Origin: Aquitalea magnusonii | GTDB lineage: Bacteria > Pseudomonadota > Gammaproteobacteria > Burkholderiales > Chromobacteriaceae | Direction: 5' to 3' | Length of the DNA stretch: 64,000 nt | Assembly (NCBI RefSeq): GCF_002217795.2 | Contig: NZ_AP018823.1 | Location: 2,418,001-2,482,000, forward strand | Part shown: positions 26,353-33,717 of the stretch, one piece after another | How the letters are laid out: every line of letters begins with the position of its first letter | How positions within the stretch are numbered: position 1 is the first letter of the stretch | Program-made: the position numbers and the translations under genes | Notes under the pieces: model-generated | What the model saw: only the letters and a program-made list of their open reading frames with translations | What the model was told of the DNA's origin: nothing | The model's database searches: none

Positions 26353-26961
26353 ATGCCAAGTATTTACGATCTCAAATCCCGCTTTCAAAACTTGCTGCGT
26401 CCGCTGTTGAAATCCCTGGTCCGTGGCGGCGTCACTGCCAATCAGGTCACACTGAGCGCCATGCTCGGCTCCATCGCCTACGGCCTCTGGCTATGGCTGG
26501 ACTCCTCCCGGCCACTGGCATGGCTGCTGCTGCCCTTGTTTCTGTTCCTACGCATGGCACTGAACGCCATCGACGGCATGCTGGCGCGTGAATTTGGCCA
26601 GCAATCACGTCTTGGCGGCATTCTTAACGAAGTGGGCGATGTGGTCTCCGACGCCGCACTTTATCTCCCCTTTGCCGTACTGAGCACCCATCCCGCGCTG
26701 GTGGTGCTGGCCGTACTGCTCGCGCTGCTGACCGAATTCGTCGGCGTGCTCGGGCCCGCGCTTGGCGCGACACGCCGTTACGACGGGCCGATGGGCAAGA
26801 GCGACCGTGCCTTCTGGTATGGCGCCTTCGCACTGCTGGTGGGCTTGATGCCCACCACCGCCGCTTACGCTGACTGGCTGTTCGGCCTCACCGCACTCCT
26901 GATGTTGCTGACTGTATTCAACCGCGCCCGCGCCATTCTGAAAGAAAGCCGCCATGTTTAA
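26353..26961 (+). CDS. ynbA: CDP-alcohol phosphatidyltransferase, YnbA-like
   Basis: This 202-aa integral membrane enzyme transfers a phosphatidyl group from CDP-diacylglycerol to an alcohol. The catalytic motif is in AIDGMLAREFGQQSRLGG and the following ILNEVGD. It matches D-G-x2-A-R-x8-G-x3-D-x3-D except that the third acidic position is Asn, which I recall also in E. coli YnbA. Length and layout agree with YnbA (about 201 aa). It opens a six-gene operon: its 3' end overlaps the CDP-DAG synthase start by 8 bases. The alcohol acceptor is unknown. I chose ATG 26353 because the protein from there aligns with relatives. Confidence 0.85.
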   Translation: MPSIYDLKSRFQNLLRPLLKSLVRGGVTANQVTLSAMLGSIAYGLWLWLDSSRPLAWLLLPLFLFLRMALNAIDGMLAREFGQQSRLGGILNEVGDVVSDAALYLPFAVLSTHPALVVLAVLLALLTEFVGVLGPALGATRRYDGPMGKSDRAFWYGAFALLVGLMPTTAAYADWLFGLTALLMLLTVFNRARAILKESRHV

Positions 26962-27901
26962 GTTGCTGTTGCCGCCACCGCTCCTGTGGGCGCTGGGCGG
27001 TGTCTTTGTCCTGCTGGTGCTGGCCAGCGTTGCCATCCGCGTGCTGGAAGCGCGCAAGCCGGAAAAAAACTGGCTGGAACTGAAACTGCGGATCAAGACC
27101 TGGTGGTGGATTGTCGGCTGCTTCTCGCTCACCCTGCTGGGCAGCGTCCCGCTGGCGCTGGTGGTATTTGCGCTGATCAGCTTCCTGGCGCTCAAGGAAT
27201 ACCTGACGCTGTGCGCCACGCGCACCGCAGACCACGTGGTGCTGTTCTGGGCCTATCTGAGCATTCCGCTGCAGTACTACTGGCTGGGCATTCACTGGTA
27301 CGGCATGTTCATCATTTTCATCCCGGTTTACATCTTCCTGTTTGTGCCCATGCGCATGGTGCTGATTGGCGAGACGCAGGGCTTTCTTAAAGCGGCGGCC
27401 TCGCTGCAATGGGGCCTGATGATCAGCGTGTTCTGCCTGAGCCACATGGCGGCGGTGCTGACCCTGCCGCAACTGACCGGCATCGGCGTACCGGCGCAGG
27501 GGGCGATGATGCTGTTTTACCTGGTGGCACTGACCCAGTTGAACGATGTGGCGCAGTACCTGTGGGGCAAGTCCTTTGGCAAACGCAAGATTGCCCCCAA
27601 GGTATCACCCAACAAGACTCTGGCAGGACTGCTTGGCGGGGTATTGACCACCGGCCTGCTCGGCTGGCTGCTCGGCCCCCTGCTCACCCCATTCAGTCCG
27701 CAGCATGCCGCACTGGCAGGTTTGCTGATCGGCTCCATGGGTTTTATCGGTGACATCGTGATTTCAGCGGTGAAGCGTGACATCGGCGTCAAGGATTCCG
27801 GTCGTCTACTGCCGGGCCACGGCGGCATTCTGGACCGCCTGGACTCGCTCACTTATACCGCACCGCTGTTTTTCCACTACGTACACTACCTGTACTTCTA
27901 A
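26954..27901 (+). CDS. ynbB: CDP-diacylglycerol synthase family protein, YnbB-like
   Basis: This 315-aa multi-pass membrane cytidylyltransferase makes CDP-diacylglycerol from phosphatidate and CTP. The conserved C-terminal region includes KVSPNKTLAGLLGG, the SPxKTxxG motif, then DIVISAVKRDIGVKDSGRLL and GHGGILDRLDSLT, the CdsA signature with the metal-binding Asp residues. It is of the YnbB type, so this is probably a second, dedicated CDP-DAG source beside the housekeeping CdsA elsewhere. It supplies the substrate of the adjacent YnbA-like enzyme. Confidence 0.9.
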   Translation: MFKLLLPPPLLWALGGVFVLLVLASVAIRVLEARKPEKNWLELKLRIKTWWWIVGCFSLTLLGSVPLALVVFALISFLALKEYLTLCATRTADHVVLFWAYLSIPLQYYWLGIHWYGMFIIFIPVYIFLFVPMRMVLIGETQGFLKAAASLQWGLMISVFCLSHMAAVLTLPQLTGIGVPAQGAMMLFYLVALTQLNDVAQYLWGKSFGKRKIAPKVSPNKTLAGLLGGVLTTGLLGWLLGPLLTPFSPQHAALAGLLIGSMGFIGDIVISAVKRDIGVKDSGRLLPGHGGILDRLDSLTYTAPLFFHYVHYLYF

Positions 27902-27908
27902 GCGCCTT

Positions 27909-28562
27909 ATGAACAAGCTGCTGCGTATTCTCTTTGTCATGCTGCTGGCACGCCCGGTGGTGCGCCTGTGGCTAGGGATGACAGTACGGCATCAGGAACG
28001 GCTGCCCACCGCCGGCCCTGCCATCGTCATTGCCAACCACAACAGCCACCTGGACATTCTGGCGCTCTACAGCCTGTTTCCCTTGGGGCTGATCCCGCGC
28101 GTGCGCCCCGCCGCCGCGGCGGATTACTTTCTGAAAAACCGCTGGATGGCCTGGTTCGCCACCAATGTGGTGGGCATCATCCCGGTGGTGCGCGGCGGCG
28201 TGGGCGCAGGCCGTGACCCGCTGGCCGGCTGCCGGCAGGCACTGCAAGCGGGCGAGATTCTGGTGCTGTTTCCCGAAGGCACACGTGGTGAGCCAGAAGC
28301 GCTGTCTGAAATCAAAGCCGGCATCTGGTACCTGCTACGTGATTTCCCCGACATCCCGGTCGCGCCGGTGTACCTGCACGGCCTGGGCCGGGCGATGGGC
28401 CGTGGTCAGTGGCTGCCGGTCCCCTTCTTTGTCGATGTCGCCATAGGACGCTCCCTGTGCTGGCAAGAGAACAAAGACAGCTTCCGCGCGCATATTCGCG
28501 ACACTTTTTTGCAGTTAAAACAAAAAACCCTGCCCGCCGAACCTGGCCCGGACAGCCACTGA
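27909..28562 (+). CDS. 1-acyl-glycerol-3-phosphate acyltransferase-like protein (PlsC family)
   Basis: This 217-aa membrane-associated acyltransferase has the catalytic HxxxxD motif in ANHNSHLDILAL (about residue 41) and the substrate motif FPEGTRGEPEALSE at about residue 120. It should acylate a lysophospholipid or lysophosphatidate. It begins 7 bases after the CDP-DAG synthase stop. I do not recall a PlsC gene in the E. coli ynbABCD operon, so this insertion is notable; it could provide a special phosphatidate for the pathway. The open frame extends further upstream, but the ATG at 27909 follows the previous stop and gives the family N-terminus. Confidence 0.88.
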   Translation: MNKLLRILFVMLLARPVVRLWLGMTVRHQERLPTAGPAIVIANHNSHLDILALYSLFPLGLIPRVRPAAAADYFLKNRWMAWFATNVVGIIPVVRGGVGAGRDPLAGCRQALQAGEILVLFPEGTRGEPEALSEIKAGIWYLLRDFPDIPVAPVYLHGLGRAMGRGQWLPVPFFVDVAIGRSLCWQENKDSFRAHIRDTFLQLKQKTLPAEPGPDSH

Positions 28563-28586
28563 CAAGAAAACTGAAAGGTCTCTGCC

Positions 28587-30377
28587 ATGCGACAAGCCCT
28601 GGAATCCCGCTTCACCAGTTTCGATGGACAAGCGCTGTTCTACCGCCACTGGCCGGCCATCACCACGCCGGCACAGCGCGCCATCCTGCTATTGCATCGC
28701 GGCCACGAGCACTCCGGCCGCTTACAGCATGTGGTGGACGAACTTGACCTAGCAGATACACCGGTATTCGCCTGGGATGCACGCGGCCACGGCCGCAACG
28801 ACGGACCGCGCGGCTTCAGTCCCAGCATCGGCACCACGATTCGTGATCTGGAAGAGTTTGTCCGTCATCTGCAAGCGGAGCACGGCGTGCGGATTGACCA
28901 GTTGATCGTCATTGCGCAAAGCGTGGGCGCGGTACTGGCGGCAAGCTGGGTGCATGATTACGCGCCGCGCCTGCGCGCGCTGATCCTGGCTGCGCCGGCC
29001 TTCAAGGTAAAGCTGTACGTGCCTTTCGCTCGCCCCAGCCTGCGCCTGATGCACAAGCTGCGCGGCAATTTCTTCGTCAATTCCTATGTGAAGGCCAAGT
29101 TCCTGACCCACGATGCAGAGCGCATCGCCTCCTACAACAGCGACCCGCTGATCACCCGGCCCATCTCGGCCAACATCCTGCTGGCCCTTTACGACACCGC
29201 CGAGCGCATCATCGCCGACGCCGGTGCCATTACCGTGCCGACGCAGTTGCTGATCTCCGGCGCGGATTTCGTCGTACACAAGGCCCCGCAGGAAACCTTT
29301 TTCCAGAATCTGGGCAGCCCGTGCAAGGAGCGCCACGAGCTGCCCGGTTTCTATCACGACACACTGGGCGAGCGCGACCGCGCACTGGCCTTCGACAAGA
29401 TACGCGCCTTCATCCAGCGCGTGGAAGCCGGCGTAGCCAGACCCTCGCTGCTGGCAGCCGACCAGCACGGCTACACCGCCCAGGAATTCAATCGCCTGCA
29501 ACAGCCGCTGCCCGCCCTGTCGCCCAAGCGCTGGAACTTCGCCCTCACCCGCCTGACGCTGGCTACGCTGGGCCGGCTGTCCGACGGCATCCGGCTAGGC
29601 TGGCAAACCGGTTTCGATTCCGGCAGCACGCTGGACTACGTTTACCGCAACCAAGCCTCCGGCATCACGCCGCTAGGCCGGCTGGGCGACCGCGTCTATC
29701 TGGACAGCATTGGCTGGCGTGGCATCCGCCAGCGCAAACTGCACCTGCAGGAGCTGATCTCGCTGGCCGTCTTGGAATTGGAGCAAGCCGGCATGCCGGT
29801 GCGGCTGGTGGACATCGCCGCCGGCCATGGCCGCTACGTGCTGGATGCACTCTCCACCAACGCCGACCGCGTCGAACACCTGCAACTGCGCGACTACAGC
29901 GACATCAACGTCAGCGCCGGACGCAAGCTGATCGCGCAACGCGGCTTGCAAGGCAAAGCACGCTTCGATCAGGGCGATGCCTTCGACGGGGCCGATCTCG
30001 CCGCACTACAGCCACGCCCCACGCTGGCCATTGTCTCCGGCCTGTATGAACTGTTTCCCGGCAACGCCGGCATTCGCGACTCGCTGGCTGGTCTAGCCGC
30101 CGCTGTGCCGGCAGGCGGCTATCTCGTCTACACCAATCAACCCTGGCATCCCCAACTGGAGATGATTGCCCGCACGCTCACCAGCCATCGCGGCGGCAGC
30201 GACTGGGTGATGCGACGCCGCACCCAAGAAGAGATGGATCAACTGGTTGCCGCGGCGGGTTTCGAGAAAATCTGCCAGCGCATCGACGAATGGGGCATTT
30301 TCAGCGTGACCATCGCGCGCCGCCTGCACGCCACGCCGCACCAGAGGCAAACCGTGCAGGCACAAGCCACGGCATGA
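28587..30377 (+). CDS. ynbC: Alpha/beta hydrolase-SAM methyltransferase fusion, YnbC-like
   Basis: This 596-aa fusion has an N-terminal alpha/beta hydrolase (about residues 1-285) of the monoacylglycerol-lipase type. It shows LLLHRGHEHSGR, the nucleophile elbow in IAQSVGAVLAA and the late His in LPGFYHDTLGE. The C-terminal class I methyltransferase (about 330-585) has its SAM-binding loop in VRLVDIAAGHGRYVLDAL. The combination and length match E. coli YnbC (about 585 aa). Plausible roles are deacylation and methylation of a lipid head group or lyso-intermediate. It overlaps the next gene by 4 bases (ATGA). Confidence 0.88.
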   Translation: MRQALESRFTSFDGQALFYRHWPAITTPAQRAILLLHRGHEHSGRLQHVVDELDLADTPVFAWDARGHGRNDGPRGFSPSIGTTIRDLEEFVRHLQAEHGVRIDQLIVIAQSVGAVLAASWVHDYAPRLRALILAAPAFKVKLYVPFARPSLRLMHKLRGNFFVNSYVKAKFLTHDAERIASYNSDPLITRPISANILLALYDTAERIIADAGAITVPTQLLISGADFVVHKAPQETFFQNLGSPCKERHELPGFYHDTLGERDRALAFDKIRAFIQRVEAGVARPSLLAADQHGYTAQEFNRLQQPLPALSPKRWNFALTRLTLATLGRLSDGIRLGWQTGFDSGSTLDYVYRNQASGITPLGRLGDRVYLDSIGWRGIRQRKLHLQELISLAVLELEQAGMPVRLVDIAAGHGRYVLDALSTNADRVEHLQLRDYSDINVSAGRKLIAQRGLQGKARFDQGDAFDGADLAALQPRPTLAIVSGLYELFPGNAGIRDSLAGLAAAVPAGGYLVYTNQPWHPQLEMIARTLTSHRGGSDWVMRRRTQEEMDQLVAAAGFEKICQRIDEWGIFSVTIARRLHATPHQRQTVQAQATA

Positions 30378-31702
30378 GCCCGCCCACCAACCGTCGCCAG
30401 TGGCCCGAAGCCCTGCAGTGGCTGGCGCTGCTTGGTCCGGCTTTCTTCTTGCTATACGGGGCGGCCAATCACTACGCCGCCAGTCTGCCGCCATCGGCAG
30501 TGGGCAATATCGCCATGGACTGGGAACGGCGCATCCCGCTGTGGCCGTGGACCATCCTACCCTACTGGAGCATCGATCTCCTCTACGGCCTGTCGCTGTT
30601 CATTTGCAGCAGCCGGGAGGAGTTGCGCCGACATGCGCTGCGGCTGCTGAGCGTCACCGTGCTCTCCTGCCTGCTGTTTGCGCTGTTTCCGCTGCGCTTT
30701 GGCTTTGAGCGCCCGCCGCTGAACGGATGGGCGGGCCAGTTATTCACCCTGCTGGCTGGCTTTGACAAGCCCTTCAATCAGGCACCTTCGCTGCACATCA
30801 GCCTGCTGACGGTGTTGTGGCTACGCTATGCAGTACACACGCCGCAGCGTTGGCGCTGGCTGCTGCATGGCTGGTTCGCGCTGATCGGCATATCGGTACT
30901 GACCACCTGGCAGCATCACTTTCTCGACATCCCCACCGGTTTCGCCCTGGGCATCGTCGTGTGTTATCTGCTCCCCATGCCACTGCCGCCTTATAGCCGG
31001 GTGGCGGAGATCGAACAGACACGCCGCCGCCAGTTGAGCAGGCCTTATGCAGTGGGCGGGCTGGCGCTGACCCTGGCCGCCAGTTGGCTTGGCGGCTGGT
31101 ACTGGCTGCTGCTTTGGCCGGCACTGAGCCTGATCCTGCTGGCGGTCGGCTATGGCCGCCTTGGTGCCGGCGTATGGCAAAAAGTCGCAGGCCAGCACAG
31201 GCTGCCCGCACGCTGCCTGTTTCTGCCCTTGACGCTGTTCATGCGGCAGATACATGCCCGGTTGTTGCGTGGACATTCACATGCCAGTTTGATTGCAGAC
31301 GATGTCTGGATAGGCCCGGCCATTGCTGCCCGTGAAACATGCTTTCACAGCGTGCTGGACCTGGCGGCGGAATACTGCCGTCAGGCACACCCGGCAGCAC
31401 ACTATGTGGATTTGCCGCTGCTGGATTTACTCCTGCCAGATCGCGCCGGAATGCACAATGCAGTCGCACAACTGGAAGCCCTGCGGCATTCTCGCCCAGG
31501 CCCGATCCTGGTCCATTGCGCACTGGGCATGAGCCGCAGCGCGGCGGTGATCATGGCCTGGCTGGTGATGACGGGACGCTGTAGCGATCTGGCGCAGGCC
31601 AAACAAATCCTGCAGGCTCAGGGCCGCAAGATTGTGCTGTCACCGCAGCAATGGCACTGGATCCAGACCTGTTGCACCCCAGGAGACGCTCATGCTGCCT
31701 GA
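30374..31702 (+). CDS. ynbD: PAP2-like membrane domain fused to dual-specificity phosphatase, YnbD-like
   Basis: This 442-aa fusion has an N-terminal multi-pass PAP2-type phosphatase domain with APSLHISLLTVLWLR and QHHFLDIPTGFALG as the motif 2 and 3 regions; it has SLH where classic PAP2 has SGH. A C-terminal dual-specificity/tyrosine phosphatase domain carries the P-loop VHCALGMSRSAAVIMAW near residue 380. Architecture and length match E. coli YnbD (about 430 aa). By analogy with PTPMT1-type PGP phosphatases, the C-terminal domain may dephosphorylate a phosphatidyl-alcohol phosphate. I chose ATG 30374, which overlaps the previous stop. Confidence 0.88.
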   Translation: MSPPTNRRQWPEALQWLALLGPAFFLLYGAANHYAASLPPSAVGNIAMDWERRIPLWPWTILPYWSIDLLYGLSLFICSSREELRRHALRLLSVTVLSCLLFALFPLRFGFERPPLNGWAGQLFTLLAGFDKPFNQAPSLHISLLTVLWLRYAVHTPQRWRWLLHGWFALIGISVLTTWQHHFLDIPTGFALGIVVCYLLPMPLPPYSRVAEIEQTRRRQLSRPYAVGGLALTLAASWLGGWYWLLLWPALSLILLAVGYGRLGAGVWQKVAGQHRLPARCLFLPLTLFMRQIHARLLRGHSHASLIADDVWIGPAIAARETCFHSVLDLAAEYCRQAHPAAHYVDLPLLDLLLPDRAGMHNAVAQLEALRHSRPGPILVHCALGMSRSAAVIMAWLVMTGRCSDLAQAKQILQAQGRKIVLSPQQWHWIQTCCTPGDAHAA

Positions 31703-32081
31703 GACAGCAACCCTCCGCCTGCATGCCGCGGCCTTGCGCAGCACCCGCTGGCTGCTCTGGCCCGGCCCCTGCCTGCTACTGCTGGCCAGTATTCAGGCTG
31801 GCGAATGGCGGCTACAGACCGCTGCCGCCCTCGCCATGCTGTTGCAAAGCTGGTTCTGCTGGCGCTTGCAATTGGATGCGGCGCTACTGGCAGCACTCGA
31901 AAATGCCCCGTCACTGACAGTGCTGGATGACACGATTCATGGCTTGTTTGGCAAAGCCGCAGCAGGACGTGACTTTGGGCAGAGACAACAAGGCATGCGG
32001 CGCTTGTTAATCCGCTTCTTCATGACAACTGCCTTGTGCTGGCTACTGGCCATCTGCGCCATGATGCTGCCCATGATCTAG
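31692..32081 (+). CDS. Small membrane protein of unknown function, lipid operon
   Basis: This 129-aa protein has a hydrophobic hairpin at about residues 20-60 (WLLWPGPCLLLLASI and AAALAMLLQSWFCWRL) and another helix at the C-terminus (ALCWLLAICAMMLPMI). The stretch between them is soluble and charged. It overlaps the 3' end of the ynbD-like gene by 11 bases and has AGGAG 6 bases before the ATG, so it is clearly a gene of this operon. I do not recognise a family. It could be an accessory subunit of the lipid enzymes. Confidence 0.75.
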   Translation: MLPETATLRLHAAALRSTRWLLWPGPCLLLLASIQAGEWRLQTAAALAMLLQSWFCWRLQLDAALLAALENAPSLTVLDDTIHGLFGKAAAGRDFGQRQQGMRRLLIRFFMTTALCWLLAICAMMLPMI

Positions 32082-32225
32082 CAAAATGGCATCCTTCCGC
32101 TCACCATCCCGGTCGCGGCGGGGTGGCAAGGGACAAGCCCACCGTACAAATGGGTGATTTTGTTCAATACCGTCCAGGCCGGGCAGCCTATCTTCGAACA
32201 CTCTTCCCACCCATCGAGGATAGAC

Positions 32226-32807
32226 ATGCAAGCCCTGCTTTCCATGGCCGCCTTTGCGCTGGCCTCCTCCATTTCTCCCGGCCCGGTGAATATCGTGGCA
32301 TTCGGCTGCGGTGCCAGCCATGGCTTCCTGCCCAGTCTGCGTCATGTCAGCGGTGCCACCATTGGTTTTACCCTGTTGTTTCTGCTGACCGGACTTGGTC
32401 TGGCCGAGCTGCTGGACGACCTGCCGGCGGCACGCGGACTGATCCAGTTAGCCGGCGTGGCCTTCTTGTTATACCTGGCATGGAAGCTGGCCAGCGACCA
32501 AGGCGAACTGGGAGACGCAAGACAACGGCCATCATTCCGGCACGGTGCGCTGATGCAATGGCTGAATCCCAAGGCCTGGCTGGCCTCACTGGCCGGCATG
32601 GGGGCGTTTGCCAGCCATGGCGATGCCCTGCTGGTATGGCGTTTTGCCGCCATCTATTTTGTCATCTGCTACCTGTCGATTGCCTGCTGGGCCTGGGCCG
32701 GCGCACGCCTGCAACAGCATCTGCGCCAGCCGGCACGCATGCGCTTGTTTAACCGGCTGCTGGCGGTGTTGCTGGCCGGCAGTGCGCTATATCTGCTGCT
32801 GGATTGA
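32226..32807 (+). CDS. LysE/RhtB family exporter
   Basis: This 193-aa inner-membrane protein with about six helices has the LysE-family N-terminus (ASSISPGPVNIVAFGCGASHG) and QWLNPKAWLASLAGMGAF, the NPKAW motif. Such proteins export amino acids or small metabolites. The ATG at 32226 has a GAGG-type site upstream and gives the family start. Its stop lies one base from the stop of the convergent AraC-type gene, which may regulate it, although LysE regulators are usually divergent. Confidence 0.9.
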   Translation: MQALLSMAAFALASSISPGPVNIVAFGCGASHGFLPSLRHVSGATIGFTLLFLLTGLGLAELLDDLPAARGLIQLAGVAFLLYLAWKLASDQGELGDARQRPSFRHGALMQWLNPKAWLASLAGMGAFASHGDALLVWRFAAIYFVICYLSIACWAWAGARLQQHLRQPARMRLFNRLLAVLLAGSALYLLLD

Positions 32808-32808
32808 T

Positions 32809-33663
32809 TCAGCCGGCACTGCGACAGTACTGACCTGGCGTGGCGGCCACCAGCCGCTTGAAGGTGCGCTGGAAATGCGCCTGATCGGCAAAGCCCAGGG
32901 TCTGGGCGACCTGGGCGATGGACTGGCCGCTGCGCAGCAGTGTCTTGCCACGCCGGATGCGCCTATCGAGCAGATATTCATGCGGCGTCATGTGGTAGCG
33001 CTGGCGGAAGGCGCGGATCAGATAGGAGGCGGATAAGGAGGAGGCGGCGCAGATGTCCTCCAGCCGCAGGTCTGAGGCGTATTGATCGTCAATGAACTCA
33101 GCCACCCGTTGCAAGCGCCGATGCTGCCCTGCACTGCTGGGCGTCACGGTGTGCAGCCGGGTGTGCAACTGCGCAAAGAAGCTTGTGGCCGCCTCCTGCT
33201 TGCCCAGCGTGGCATAGTCCGCGCTCAGGCAGCGGGCCACCAGTTGCTGCAGGTCACGGAACAGCGCGGCATCCTCGCTCAAACGCGGGGAAAAACAGTG
33301 AAAATCCTGATTGGCGCTCAGCCCAATCTCATGCTGCAACTGCGCCAGCCAGGCGGTATCCACATACAGCATGTGGTAGGACCAGGCCTGATTGGCAATC
33401 GGGTTGCAGGCATGCACCTCACCGGGGTTCATCAACACTACGCTGCCATGCGCCACCTGATAGCGGTCTTGCAGACTCAGATAGCTGCTGACACCGCCGG
33501 TGATGGCACCAATGGAAAAATGCTCGTGGGAATGGCGGGCGTAACAGACCTGGCGCCCATCCTGCACGGTGCGGATTTCCAGGAAGGGCAAGGCCGGATC
33601 ACGCCAGAACAATGGCTGTGATGGCTTGTTTGCCGCCGCGCGGACGGAAGAGGAGCGAGTCAT
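32809..33663 (-). CDS. AraC family transcriptional regulator
   Basis: This 284-aa protein has an N-terminal cupin sensor domain (SHEHFSIGAITGGVSSY, then VVLMNPGEVHACNP) and a C-terminal pair of AraC helix-turn-helix motifs from about residue 185 (LRLEDICAASSLSASYLIRAF and IAQVAQTLGFADQAHFQRTFK). I start it at the ATG at 33663; a start at 33699 adds 12 residues without domain similarity. This type is often found with LysE exporters, and its 3' end almost touches the exporter gene. The effector may be an amino acid, but nothing in the sequence proves it. Confidence 0.88.
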   Translation of the reverse strand: MTRSSSVRAAANKPSQPLFWRDPALPFLEIRTVQDGRQVCYARHSHEHFSIGAITGGVSSYLSLQDRYQVAHGSVVLMNPGEVHACNPIANQAWSYHMLYVDTAWLAQLQHEIGLSANQDFHCFSPRLSEDAALFRDLQQLVARCLSADYATLGKQEAATSFFAQLHTRLHTVTPSSAGQHRRLQRVAEFIDDQYASDLRLEDICAASSLSASYLIRAFRQRYHMTPHEYLLDRRIRRGKTLLRSGQSIAQVAQTLGFADQAHFQRTFKRLVAATPGQYCRSAG

Positions 33664-33717
33664 CTGCCGAGGATAGCGCAGTGGCGGCCAGACCGCCACG
33701 CACTCATGCGGTCAGCA

